From assembly GCF_016924645.1 (NCBI RefSeq), contig NZ_JAFFJV010000021.1, positions 1-64,000 on the forward strand: a stretch of DNA of 64,000 nucleotides, in the 5' to 3' direction. Position 1 is the stretch's first letter. Each line of letters starts with the position of its first letter. Origin of the DNA: Rufibacter psychrotolerans. Its GTDB lineage: Bacteria > Bacteroidota > Bacteroidia > Cytophagales > Hymenobacteraceae. The notes under the pieces were generated by a model. It was not told where the DNA came from, did not search any database, and was given only the letters and a program-made list of their open reading frames with translations. Below, piece by piece: positions 33,033 through 41,816 of this stretch. Both the position numbers and the translations under genes were made by a program.

Positions 33033-33138
33033 GCTTATCAAGAAAGACGGAGGGATTAGGCCCTGTGATGTCTTAGCAACCCAATTCAGTTGGGTGCTAC
33101 TTCCTACCCGCTGCACCTATGCGCCGGGGGAGATAAGT
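33033..33138 (+). ncRNA. SAM-I (S-box) riboswitch upstream of metH
   Basis: S-box core elements occur in order: P1 strand cttatc (33034-33039), then aagaaagacggagggatt and ggccctgtgatg (kink-turn/P2 and SAM pocket), then cttagcaaccc, the P3 hairpin CCCAA-ttcag-TTGGG (33080-33094), a P4-like gcgccgg region and the closing P1 strand gataag (33132-33137). Its position between a strong promoter and metH fits SAM feedback. No clear terminator lies between 33139 and the metH ATG (80 nt), so control may be at translation. Confidence 0.88.
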
Positions 33139-33218
33139 GACGGATATTCCTGCACACCTGCCCGCCACTTTCCTCTGCCCTTTCTTGAGCCGCAACTAAC
33201 CCTTTAGGTTTGCACAAG

Positions 33219-36200
33219 ATGACCCGCATTGAGGAAGAAGTAAAAAAACGCATATTAGTCTTAGACGGTGCCATGGGTACCATGATCCAGCGGTACAACC
33301 TCACCGAGACTGATTACCGCGGCGAACGGTTCAAAGACTACCACCTGGACGTGAAGGGCAACAACGATTTGCTCTCCATCACCCAGCCGCACATCATCAA
33401 GGAAATCCACAGCCTCTACTTTGAGGCTGGCGCCGATATTGCGGAGACCAACACCTTCAGCGGCACCTCCATCGCCATGGCCGACTACGACATGCAGGAC
33501 CTGGTGTACGAACTGAACTACGAGTCGGCCCGCATTGCCCGCGAAGCCGCCGACGAGTGGACCGCCAGAACCCCGGATAAACCGCGTTTTGTGGCCGGAG
33601 CCATCGGGCCCACCAACCGTACGGCGTCTTTATCACCAGACGTGAACAACCCCGGTTACCGCGCTATCACCTATGATGAGCTGGTAGAAGCCTACACCGA
33701 ACAGGTAAGAGGCTTGGTAGACGGAGGGGTGGATTTGCTTTTGGTGGAAACCATTTTTGATACCCTCAACGCCAAGGCGGCTTTGTTCGCCATTGACCAA
33801 TACAGCCAGCAAACGGGCAAACGTTTGCCGCTGATGGTATCCGGCACCATTACCGACGCCAGCGGTCGTACCCTCTCCGGTCAAACCGTTGAGGCATTTT
33901 TGTACTCCGTGTCGCACATGCCGTTGCTGAGCGTGGGCTTTAACTGCGCCCTCGGGGCGAAACAATTGCGTCCGCACTTGCAGTCTCTGAGCAAAGCATC
34001 TAAATTCCACATCAGTGCCTACCCTAATGCTGGTCTTCCCAACGCCTTCGGGGCGTACGACGAGACGCCGGAGCAGATGGGCCAGCACATCCGCGATTTC
34101 CTGGAGAACAACTTCGTGAACATTGTGGGGGGCTGTTGCGGGACCACACCGCCGCACATCAAGGTGATTGCTGAGATTGCGAAAGAATACCCGCCGCGTC
34201 CATTGCCGCAATTGCCAGCCGTTCCTACGTACTCGGGCCTGGAGCCGCTCACGGTGTACGAAGGGTCTAACTTCGTGAACATCGGCGAGCGTACGAACGT
34301 GACCGGTTCCAAGAAATTCGCCCGCCTCATTCTGAACGAGCAGTACGAGGAAGCCCTGGCCATCGCCCGCCAGCAGGTAGAGAACGGTGCCCAGATCATT
34401 GACGTGAACATGGACGAAGGCATGCTGGACTCTGAGGCGGCCATGACCTTGTTCCTGAATTTGATTGCCTCTGAACCAGACATCGCGCGGGTGCCTATCA
34501 TGATTGACTCTTCCAAATGGAGCGTGATTGAGGCCGGTTTGAAGTGCGTGCAGGGCAAAGCCATCGTGAACTCTATCTCCCTCAAAGAAGGCGAGGAGAA
34601 ATTCAAAGAGTACGCCCGCAAAGTGCGCAGCTACGGAGCCGCCGTGGTGGTCATGGCCTTTGACGAGGAAGGCCAGGCCGATAACTACGAGCGCCGCATC
34701 CAAATATGTGAGCGTGCCTATAACATCCTGACCAAAGAAGTAGGCTTCCCCGCCGAAGACATCATCTTTGACCCGAACATCCTCACCGTGGCTACGGGTA
34801 TGGAGGAGCACAACAACTACGCCGTAGACTTCATCAACGCCACCCGCTGGATTAAGCAAAACCTGCCGGGCGCCAAAGTGAGCGGTGGGGTGAGCAATAT
34901 TTCCTTCTCGTTCCGGGGCAATGACCCGGTTCGCGAGGCCATGCACTCTGTGTTCCTGTACCACGCCATCAAAGCCGGCTTGGACATGGGCATCGTGAAC
35001 GCGGGTATGCTGGAGGTTTACGAGGAAATCCCGAAAGACCTGCTGGAGCGCGTGGAAGACGTGATCCTGAACCGTCGTCCGGATGCCACTGAGCGCCTGG
35101 TGGAGTTCGCCGAAACGGTGAAAAACAAAGGCAAGGAGGTGGTGCGCGACGAGGCTTGGCGCCAGGAACCGGTGCAGCAGCGTTTAACGCACGCTTTGGT
35201 GAAAGGGCTGGTAGAATACATTGACCAGGACGTAGAAGAAGCCCGCCACCTGTACAGCAAACCGCTGGAAGTGATTGAAGGTCCGCTCATGGACGGCATG
35301 AACGTAGTAGGTGACCTGTTTGGCGAAGGCAAGATGTTTTTGCCGCAGGTGGTGAAAAGCGCCCGCGTGATGAAGAAAGCCGTGGCGTACCTGCTGCCTT
35401 ATATTGAGCAGGAGAAGGAACGCGCCGCTGCTGCCGGCGACACCTCTACCCGCCAGACCAACGGCAAAGTCTTGATGGCCACTGTGAAAGGCGACGTGCA
35501 CGACATAGGCAAGAACATTGTGGGCGTAGTACTGGCCTGCAACAACTACGAGGTGATTGACCTGGGCGTGATGACGCCTGCTGATAAGATATTAGAAGCC
35601 GCCCGCGAGCACAACGTGGATGTGATTGGCCTCAGCGGCTTGATTACGCCTTCTCTGGACGAGATGGTGCACGTGGCCCGCGAGATGGAGCGTCAGAACT
35701 TCAACATTCCGTTGCTCATTGGTGGCGCTACCACCTCCCGCGCGCATACCGCTGTGAAGGTGGCCCCGGCTTACAATGGCACCGTGGTGCACGTTCTGGA
35801 TGCTTCCCGTAGCGTACCCGTAGTTGGCAACTTGCTGAGCCCCGAGAACAAAGAGAAGTTCGCGCAGGAAACCCGCCTGGAATACGACCAGATGCGCGAA
35901 GGCTACCTGAGCCGCCAGAAGGAAAAGAAATACCTGCCCCTGCCGCAGGCCCGCGCCAACAAATTGCCAATCGAGTGGAAAGCAGAAGACGTGTACACCC
36001 CGGCTAAAACCGGCGTACAGATATTCCAGAACTTCCCGCTGGAGGAACTGGTGCCGTACATCGACTGGACGCCCTTCTTCCAGGCATGGGAACTGCACGG
36101 TAAATTCCCAAAACTGCTGGAAGATGCAGTAGTGGGTGAGGCCGCCACTAAATTATACGCTGATGCCCAAGCTTTGCTCAAGCGCATTGTAGACGAGAAA

Positions 36201-36908
36201 CTGCTCACCGCCAACGGCGTGGCTGGCTTGTTCCCGGCTAACAGCGTAGGCGACGATGACGTGGAAATCTACACCGATGAACAGCGCACCCAGGTGTTAA
36301 CCTATTTCCGGACGCTACGCCAGCAAGGCCAGAAAGGTCCGAACGTGCCCAACTTAGCCTTGGCTGATTTTGTGGCACCTAAGGAAACCGGACTGGCAGA
36401 TTACACCGGAGGTTTCGCGGTAACGGCGGGTATTGGCTTAGATGAACTGGTACAACAGTTTGAAGCCGACCACGACGACTACCACAGCATCATGGCCAAA
36501 GCCCTAGCGGACCGTCTGGCCGAAGCTTTTGCGGAGAAGTTGCACGAGATTGTACGCAAGGAGATTTGGGCGTATGAGCCGGAGGAAAGCCTCAGCAACG
36601 AGGATTTGATCAAGGAAAAATACCAGGGCATTCGTCCGGCACCGGGTTATCCGGCCTGCCCAGACCACACCGAGAAAACGACGCTGTTTCAATTATTGGA
36701 CGTGGAGAAACATACCGGCATCACCTTAACCGAGAGCCTGGCCATGTACCCAACCGCGGCAGTGTCTGGCATGTACTTCGCGCACAAGCAGTCCCGCTAC
36801 TTCGGGTTGGGCAAGATTGAGAAAGACCAGGTAACGGATTATGCGCAACGCAAAGGCATGAGTGTGGAGGAAGTAGAGCGCTGGCTGTCGCCTAATTTGA
36901 ATTACTAG
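33219..36908 (+). CDS. metH: Cobalamin-dependent methionine synthase
   Basis: Transfers methyl from methyl-THF to homocysteine through methylcobalamin. About 1229 residues, close to the E. coli length. Domains: Hcy-binding (about 1-330, zinc ligands in VGFNCALG and GGCCGTTPPH), pterin-binding (about 345-610, GERTNVTGS), B12 cap (about 640-740), B12-binding with DVHDIGKNIV (near 765), and the reactivation domain with RPAPGYPACPDH near 1150. The start is ATG 33219 (MTRIEEEVKKRILVLDG); an in-frame TTG nine bases upstream is less likely. Expression is controlled by the SAM-I riboswitch upstream; metF follows after a 355-nt repeat-filled gap. Confidence 0.97.
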   Translation: MTRIEEEVKKRILVLDGAMGTMIQRYNLTETDYRGERFKDYHLDVKGNNDLLSITQPHIIKEIHSLYFEAGADIAETNTFSGTSIAMADYDMQDLVYELNYESARIAREAADEWTARTPDKPRFVAGAIGPTNRTASLSPDVNNPGYRAITYDELVEAYTEQVRGLVDGGVDLLLVETIFDTLNAKAALFAIDQYSQQTGKRLPLMVSGTITDASGRTLSGQTVEAFLYSVSHMPLLSVGFNCALGAKQLRPHLQSLSKASKFHISAYPNAGLPNAFGAYDETPEQMGQHIRDFLENNFVNIVGGCCGTTPPHIKVIAEIAKEYPPRPLPQLPAVPTYSGLEPLTVYEGSNFVNIGERTNVTGSKKFARLILNEQYEEALAIARQQVENGAQIIDVNMDEGMLDSEAAMTLFLNLIASEPDIARVPIMIDSSKWSVIEAGLKCVQGKAIVNSISLKEGEEKFKEYARKVRSYGAAVVVMAFDEEGQADNYERRIQICERAYNILTKEVGFPAEDIIFDPNILTVATGMEEHNNYAVDFINATRWIKQNLPGAKVSGGVSNISFSFRGNDPVREAMHSVFLYHAIKAGLDMGIVNAGMLEVYEEIPKDLLERVEDVILNRRPDATERLVEFAETVKNKGKEVVRDEAWRQEPVQQRLTHALVKGLVEYIDQDVEEARHLYSKPLEVIEGPLMDGMNVVGDLFGEGKMFLPQVVKSARVMKKAVAYLLPYIEQEKERAAAAGDTSTRQTNGKVLMATVKGDVHDIGKNIVGVVLACNNYEVIDLGVMTPADKILEAAREHNVDVIGLSGLITPSLDEMVHVAREMERQNFNIPLLIGGATTSRAHTAVKVAPAYNGTVVHVLDASRSVPVVGNLLSPENKEKFAQETRLEYDQMREGYLSRQKEKKYLPLPQARANKLPIEWKAEDVYTPAKTGVQIFQNFPLEELVPYIDWTPFFQAWELHGKFPKLLEDAVVGEAATKLYADAQALLKRIVDEKLLTANGVAGLFPANSVGDDDVEIYTDEQRTQVLTYFRTLRQQGQKGPNVPNLALADFVAPKETGLADYTGGFAVTAGIGLDELVQQFEADHDDYHSIMAKALADRLAEAFAEKLHEIVRKEIWAYEPEESLSNEDLIKEKYQGIRPAPGYPACPDHTEKTTLFQLLDVEKHTGITLTESLAMYPTAAVSGMYFAHKQSRYFGLGKIEKDQVTDYAQRKGMSVEEVERWLSPNLNY

Positions 36909-36915
36909 GTTTTCA

Positions 36916-36951
36916 GTTTCGGGGCCGTTTTGAGGAAAACAGCCCCGAAAC
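36916..36951 (+). repeat. Dispersed palindrome after metH
   Basis: gtttcggggccgtttt, gagg, aaaacagccccgaaac: a 16-bp stem with one mismatch beginning 8 nt after the metH stop. It may act as a terminator, though no T-run follows. Confidence 0.7.
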
Positions 36952-37029
36952 AACACATTTGGAGAACCCTGCTTTGAACTGAGATTATTCTACTTGCTCG
37001 TTTTCTAACAATGATTCTCCTCCCCTTCT

Positions 37030-37116
37030 GTCATCCTGGAAGGATCTTGTGGGCGAACTAGACAGGCATTGAAGAAACGCTATTACCGCTCGCTCACAAG
37101 ATCCTTTCAGGATGAC
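37030..37116. repeat. 87-bp inverted-repeat element, copy 2
   Basis: The left arm gtcatcctggaaggatcttg and the right arm atcctttcaggatgac are complementary. It matches copy 1 (27-113) in the opposite orientation over the full length, including the interior gaaacgctattacc. Confidence 0.75.
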
Positions 37117-37263
37117 AAAGAGGGGGAGAGACAGGATAACAAAAGAAAAAGCAAAATAAACATCAATGAGGCGAGATGCCTTAGATACCTTCCGCTTCCT
37201 AAAGGCAAGCGAGAACAAACAAGAAAAAAGGCAAACGCCTATAAGCTACCGACACTACGTCAA

Positions 37264-38217
37264 ATGAAAGTTACCGAGCACTTAAAAAACGCCAACAAAA
37301 CCCTTTTCTCGTTTGAGATTCTGCCGCCGGTAAAAGGCACCAGCATCCAGTCTATTTATGAAGGCATTGACCCTTTAATGGAGTTCAAGCCGCCCTTCAT
37401 CAACGTGACCTACCACCGCGAGGAGTACGTGTTCAAGGAGCGCGAGAACGGGCTGCTGGAGAAAATCACCATTAGAAAGCGGCCTGGTACGGTGGGAATC
37501 TGTTCGGCCATCATGAACAAATACCACGTAGACGCGGTGCCGCACATCATCTGCGGGGGCTTCAGCCGGGAAGAGACCGAGAACGCCTTGATGGACCTTA
37601 ACTTCCTGGGCATCGACAATGTGCTGTTGCTGCGCGGCGACGCCGTGAAGACCGAGCCGGGTTTCCGGCCGCACAAAGACGGGCACGCCTACGCCTCTGA
37701 CCTGATCAAACAGGTGGTGCAACTGAACCACGGCGTGTACCTGGACGAAGAAATGGAAAACCCCGTGCCTACCGACTTCTGCATCGGGGTGGCCGGCTAC
37801 CCCGAGAAGCACATGGAGGCTCCCAACCTGGCCACCGACCTGCGGTATTTGAAACAGAAAGTAGACCTGGGCGCCGACTACATCATTACGCAGATGTTCT
37901 TTGACAACCAGTGCTTTTTTGATTTCGTGAAGGCCTGCCGCGCCGCCGGTATCACAGTCCCTATCATCCCGGGCCTGAAAACGCTCACTACCAGAAACCA
38001 GCTCAACGTGCTGCCGCGTTACTTCAACATTGACCTGCCCGAGGACCTGGTAAACGCCGTAGAAGCCTGCACCAACCCCAAAGACGTGAAGCAGGTGGGC
38101 ATTGAATGGACCATCCAGCAGTGCAAAGAGCTGATGGAATTTGGGGTACCGTGCCTGCATTTTTACACCATGAGCAAGTCTGAGGCTACCGCAGCCGTGG
38201 CCAGAGCCATTTTCTAG
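37264..38217 (+). CDS. metF: 5,10-methylenetetrahydrofolate reductase
   Basis: Reduces methylene-THF to methyl-THF, the methyl donor for MetH, using a flavin. 317 residues with a TIM-barrel: FSFEILPP with the catalytic Glu (near residue 17), FINVTYHREEY (near 45), GIDNVLLLRGD (near 116) and QMFFDNQCFFDF (near 204). The start is ATG 37264; the upstream extension of the frame is the 87-bp repeat. A bidirectional hairpin follows at 38251-38299. The pairing with metH gives a two-gene methionine module. Confidence 0.96.
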   Translation: MKVTEHLKNANKTLFSFEILPPVKGTSIQSIYEGIDPLMEFKPPFINVTYHREEYVFKERENGLLEKITIRKRPGTVGICSAIMNKYHVDAVPHIICGGFSREETENALMDLNFLGIDNVLLLRGDAVKTEPGFRPHKDGHAYASDLIKQVVQLNHGVYLDEEMENPVPTDFCIGVAGYPEKHMEAPNLATDLRYLKQKVDLGADYIITQMFFDNQCFFDFVKACRAAGITVPIIPGLKTLTTRNQLNVLPRYFNIDLPEDLVNAVEACTNPKDVKQVGIEWTIQQCKELMEFGVPCLHFYTMSKSEATAAVARAIF

Positions 38218-38250
38218 GGCTGTTTAGAAAGTATTTTCTGGAAAACAGGT

Positions 38251-38299
38251 CCAAAACAGAAAGGCCACTTACCCCAGGTAAGTGGCCTTTCTGTTTTGG
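38251..38299. terminator. Bidirectional terminator between metF and the DUF4249 gene
   Basis: A 22-bp near-perfect stem, ccaaaacagaaaggccactt-ac on the left and its complement on the right, loop cccag. T-rich on the right (ctgttttgg) and A-rich on the left, so usable from both strands. The flank ggaaaacaggtccaaaac is half of a dispersed palindrome (38218-38256). Confidence 0.85.
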
Positions 38300-38326
38300 G
38301 GAGCAACTTTTCATTTACCATAAACC

Positions 38327-39274
38327 CTAAAGCCTGATCTTGAACCTGGTGGCGGTAATGCCCCCAAAGGTGCCGTACCCGTTCCTGACGTTGCTGTGCA
38401 GGTTCAGGGGCTCCGCGAAGGGGTTGTCTTCCTGGTAGTTGTTTTTGGAGCGCTCGTACAGGTACAGGTCTGCGGTGATGTGCTGCAGCGTTACCTCCAG
38501 GTGCGTGGGCGGTATGCCGCCGCCAATGTACGACTCAATCTTGCCGGCGTAGGCGATCTCGTCCTGGCGGGCCCACCCGTCGTCAAAGACCTTGAACAGC
38601 TCAATGCGCTCCACCTCCTCGCCAAAGATGTCGCCGTTGTCGTTGGCGGTGTACACGTTGCCTACTACCCGGTCCTGGTCGTCCAGCAGTTTCACAAACA
38701 GGCGGTAATAGTTTCTCTGGTCGGCAATGTCCTTGAACTGGATGCGCAGCATGCCTGAGAAGTTGAATTGGTCGTTCTTCCGGTCGGGCTGGAAGGAGAC
38801 GCCGTTCACCGGCACCACGGCAGGCTGCACCAAGCGGCTTTCGATAGCCTCAAACCCGGGGGCCTGCACGGTGAGCGCGTACTCCTGCCCCGGCTCAGGG
38901 GTGAAGGGGTTGGTAGGCCGGTACAGGCCCTGGTCAGGGTTGTAGTCAAAGGGCGAGAACGCGAAACCCTGCCACAACACCCCGTTTTTGTCCCGGATGG
39001 CAACGGTGGCATCTTTCACCAACCCGTTCCGCCACAGGTCTTCGCCCGACAAAACCGTCTGGCTGCGCCCGATGAACATGCTTTGGTTGGGCTCCTCGGT
39101 GTTCAGGTTAAACTGCACCGTGAGCTTGGGCGTATGCGCCGGCACCTCAATCTCCACGTCGGTCTCGCAACCGCCCAGCGCGCCGGCCAGAACCAGCCCG
39201 AACAAACCCAGGGCCCTCGCTTTCCTGATTCGGGGCTTTTTTCCGGAAAAGAGGGCAAAAACAACTGCAAACAT
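38327..39274 (-). CDS. DUF4249 lipoprotein
   Basis: A 315-residue envelope lipoprotein. The signal reads ALGLFGLVLAGALGGC, with the lipid-bearing Cys near residue 36, followed by an Ig-like, beta-rich DUF4249 body (PKLTVQFNLNTEEP, YALTVQAPGFE, NYYRLFVKLLDD). In Bacteroidota, DUF4249 proteins are encoded next to TonB-dependent receptors, and here the receptor ends 6 nt upstream. I infer an outer-leaflet partner for uptake. The first codons (FALFSGKKPRI) are coded by a dispersed palindrome, so the start may be downstream or the N-terminus remodelled. Confidence 0.88.
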   Translation of the reverse strand: MFAVVFALFSGKKPRIRKARALGLFGLVLAGALGGCETDVEIEVPAHTPKLTVQFNLNTEEPNQSMFIGRSQTVLSGEDLWRNGLVKDATVAIRDKNGVLWQGFAFSPFDYNPDQGLYRPTNPFTPEPGQEYALTVQAPGFEAIESRLVQPAVVPVNGVSFQPDRKNDQFNFSGMLRIQFKDIADQRNYYRLFVKLLDDQDRVVGNVYTANDNGDIFGEEVERIELFKVFDDGWARQDEIAYAGKIESYIGGGIPPTHLEVTLQHITADLYLYERSKNNYQEDNPFAEPLNLHSNVRNGYGTFGGITATRFKIRL

Positions 39275-39280
39275 GGTCTT

Positions 39281-41656
39281 CTAGAACTTAAAGGTTTTGC
39301 TGATGGACGGCAGCACCGGAAACAGGCTTATCTGCTTGAATTTGGAAGGGTCGCCCTCCTTCTTGCCGGCTTGCACATAGATAAAGTAAGGGTTCTTGCG
39401 GTTGTAGGCGTTGTAGAAGCTGAGGTTGTTCACCACCTCGCCCCAGCGCTTCTTCTTGGTGTGGCTCAAACTAAGGTCGGCGCGGTGGTAGGCGGCCATG
39501 CGGTAGCCGTTGCGCGCGCCGTAGTCGTTGTAGGTTTGGGTGCCGCCGTAGCCGCCCTCCCAGGCCTCGCCTACCATGTAGCGGGCCTCGGGCAGGGTAA
39601 TGGCGTTGCCGGTGCCGTACACCCACGTACCCGACAGCGTGAGGTTGGGCTTGAGCTGATGGATCACCACCAGTTCCACGTCATGGCGACGGTCATAGCG
39701 GTACGGGAACGTGGCGCCCTGGTTCAACTCCGGGAACCGGCGGTTAGACCACGCCAGGGTGTAGCCAATCCAGCCGTTGGTGCGGCCCGTTTTCTTGTGC
39801 AGGAACAGCTCCAGCCCGTAGGCCCAACCTTTGCCGGTGGTTACCTTGGTGTCCCAGCTGTTGGAAATGCCAATGAACGAGGCGCCCTCTTTGTATTCAA
39901 TAAGGTTGTGCATGGTCTTGTAATAGCCCTCCAGGCTCAGCTCCAACCGATTTTGGGCAAGGGCGCGGGTGGCGCCCAGGGCCAACTGGTGGCTCCGCTG
40001 GGGCTTGATCTTATCGGTGGAGGGCACCCAGAGATCGGTGGGCAGACCAATGCCGCTGTTGGTGAGCAGGTGGATGAACTGGGTCATGTTGGCGTACGAG
40101 GCCTTGAGGCTCAGCTTCTCATTGGCGATGAACCGCACCGAGGCCCGGGGCTCCACCGAAGAGTAGAACTCCTTGTTCACCGCAAAGCCGTTGGCCCGCA
40201 CGCCCACGTTCACCTTCACCCGCTCACTGAGGCGCAGGTCATCTTCCAGGTAAAGGCCCACTTCCTGCGCGGTGGTTTTCTGGGTGTTCACGTTCAGGTC
40301 CTCGGCAGCGCCGCCGTTGTTGTCGCGCACCTGCAGGGCGCCCGGCTGAAACTGGTGGTGCACATACTGCCCGCCGAACCGGATGTAATGGCTGGGGTTG
40401 GGGATGTAGTCAAAGTCCAGCTTGGCGCTCAGGTCGCGGATGTTGGAAAGGTACTTCAGCTTGTAGTCATAGGTCTGGCCCTGGTAGGTAGACTGCTCCT
40501 CGTTGCTGATGTCAAACTGGTACTTGGTGAAGGTAAGGTGCGTGTTGAGGAAGAGGCGCTGGTTCATGATGCGGTTCCAGCGGAACGCCGTGGTAAAGTT
40601 TCCCCAGCCCAGGCCGGCCCGGCTTTCTTCCGCATCGCCGCTGCTGCGGGCGTAAGAGCTGTAGAACTCATCGTAGCCGGTGTAGGCGCTCAGGTACAGG
40701 CGGTCTTTAGGGCTTACCTTCCAGTTGAGCTTGCCGTTGAGGTCATAGAAATAGTAGCCGCCAATGCCGTCTTCCTTGTTCATGAAAGGGCGGGCCAGAA
40801 GGTCAATGTAGGTGCGGCGGCCCGAGAAGATGAACGAGGCCACGTCTTTCTTGAGGGGCGCGCCCACCGTGAGCCTAGAGGCGATCAGACCGATGGAGCC
40901 TTCGCCGTCTACCTCGTTCATGTTGCCCTCCTTCATGGAGATGTCCAGCACCGAGGACAGCCGGCCGCCGTAGCGGGCCGGGAAACCGCCTTTCACCAGC
41001 TCCACGTTGTTGAGGGCCTCGGCATTGAACACCGAGAAAAACCCGAACAGGTGCGAGGCGTTGTACACCGGCACCCCGTCCAGCAGAATAAGGTTCTGGT
41101 CTGGCCCGCCGCCGCGCACGTACAGCCCGCTGGTTCCCTCCCCGCCCGACTGCACCCCCGGCAGCAACTGCAGCGCCTTGAGCACGTCTACCTCGCCAAA
41201 CAGGGCGGGCACCGCCTTTATCTGCGCCACGCTCATGGTAATGGTGCTCATGCGGGTGCTTTCGCGGGCGTCTTCCTCTTTGGTGTTGATGATCTCCACC
41301 TCACGCAGGGCCGTGGTGGCGGGCGTAAGCAACAGGTTCTGCTGCACGTCTTGCCGGAGGTAGGTGGTGAACAAAGTGCGCTCATAGCCCACGTAAGAGG
41401 CCATGAGTTTCACAGAGTCTTTGGGCAGGGTGAGGCTGTAGAAACCATAGGCGTTGGTGGCGGTGCCCTCGCCGGTAACGGCGTTCAGGATGGCTACGCC
41501 AATCAGGTTCTCGCCGGTTTTGGCGTCGCGCACGTAGCCGCTGATGGTGAATTTCTGCCCCAATCCGGTGAAGGGCAGCAACAGGAAAAACAAGCCAACC
41601 AAGAACCGGACACTGCGTTTGTCCACCGGCACTTGTAACCACGAAGAGAAAGACAT
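39281..41656 (-). CDS. TonB-dependent receptor with carboxypeptidase-like domain
   Basis: A 791-residue outer-membrane transporter. The signal peptide is about 1-34 (VRFLVGLFFLLLPFTGLGQ). Residues about 35-115 form a CarboxypepD_reg-like domain (FTISGYVRDAKTGENLIGV, NAYGFYSLTLPKD). The plug domain (about 125-235) contains LQLLPGVQSGGEGTSGLYVRGG and NLILLDGVPVYN. The rest is the 22-strand barrel, ending SISKTFKF. No canonical SusC N-terminal signature is present. The substrate is unknown. The DUF4249 gene follows after 6 nt and is co-transcribed. Confidence 0.94.
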   Translation of the reverse strand: MSFSSWLQVPVDKRSVRFLVGLFFLLLPFTGLGQKFTISGYVRDAKTGENLIGVAILNAVTGEGTATNAYGFYSLTLPKDSVKLMASYVGYERTLFTTYLRQDVQQNLLLTPATTALREVEIINTKEEDARESTRMSTITMSVAQIKAVPALFGEVDVLKALQLLPGVQSGGEGTSGLYVRGGGPDQNLILLDGVPVYNASHLFGFFSVFNAEALNNVELVKGGFPARYGGRLSSVLDISMKEGNMNEVDGEGSIGLIASRLTVGAPLKKDVASFIFSGRRTYIDLLARPFMNKEDGIGGYYFYDLNGKLNWKVSPKDRLYLSAYTGYDEFYSSYARSSGDAEESRAGLGWGNFTTAFRWNRIMNQRLFLNTHLTFTKYQFDISNEEQSTYQGQTYDYKLKYLSNIRDLSAKLDFDYIPNPSHYIRFGGQYVHHQFQPGALQVRDNNGGAAEDLNVNTQKTTAQEVGLYLEDDLRLSERVKVNVGVRANGFAVNKEFYSSVEPRASVRFIANEKLSLKASYANMTQFIHLLTNSGIGLPTDLWVPSTDKIKPQRSHQLALGATRALAQNRLELSLEGYYKTMHNLIEYKEGASFIGISNSWDTKVTTGKGWAYGLELFLHKKTGRTNGWIGYTLAWSNRRFPELNQGATFPYRYDRRHDVELVVIHQLKPNLTLSGTWVYGTGNAITLPEARYMVGEAWEGGYGGTQTYNDYGARNGYRMAAYHRADLSLSHTKKKRWGEVVNNLSFYNAYNRKNPYFIYVQAGKKEGDPSKFKQISLFPVLPSISKTFKF

Positions 41657-41774
41657 TCAGGAAAGTTTTGAGATAACGGGTCGCCGCAGGCGTGGAGTGT
41701 CTGCCGCGTAGGTAAAAGACCGCCAAAACCGGTTTTGCCCCTACCCCTTCCTGAAATTTTCTCTGGGCCCGTTC

Positions 41775-41811
41775 TGGGCCAGATTTTCCCAAAACAGCTC
41801 TAAAACGCCCC
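41775..41811. repeat. Dispersed palindrome after the aspartoacylase-like gene
   Basis: tctgggccagattttcccaa then aacagctctaaaacg. A degenerate copy within 10 nt of the stop. Confidence 0.5.
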
Positions 41812-41816
41812 CGGCT

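Larger units (their letters stand above)
36909..37263. other. Gene-free gap between metH and metF
   Basis: Holds the dispersed palindrome (36916-36951) and the second 87-bp element (37030-37116). The sequence 37117-37263 is purine-rich and shows no promoter I can support, so metF may depend on read-through from metH. The metF reading frame stays open through the repeat but this is not coding. Confidence 0.6.

Noticed and set aside
37069..37263. Extended N-terminus of MetF
   Set aside because: The additional codons are the right half of the 87-bp repeat and following purine-rich sequence; conserved MetF starts at 37264.
38768..41638. 956-residue plus-strand open frame
   Set aside because: Complete antisense of the TonB-dependent receptor and DUF4249 genes; long only because of codon bias.
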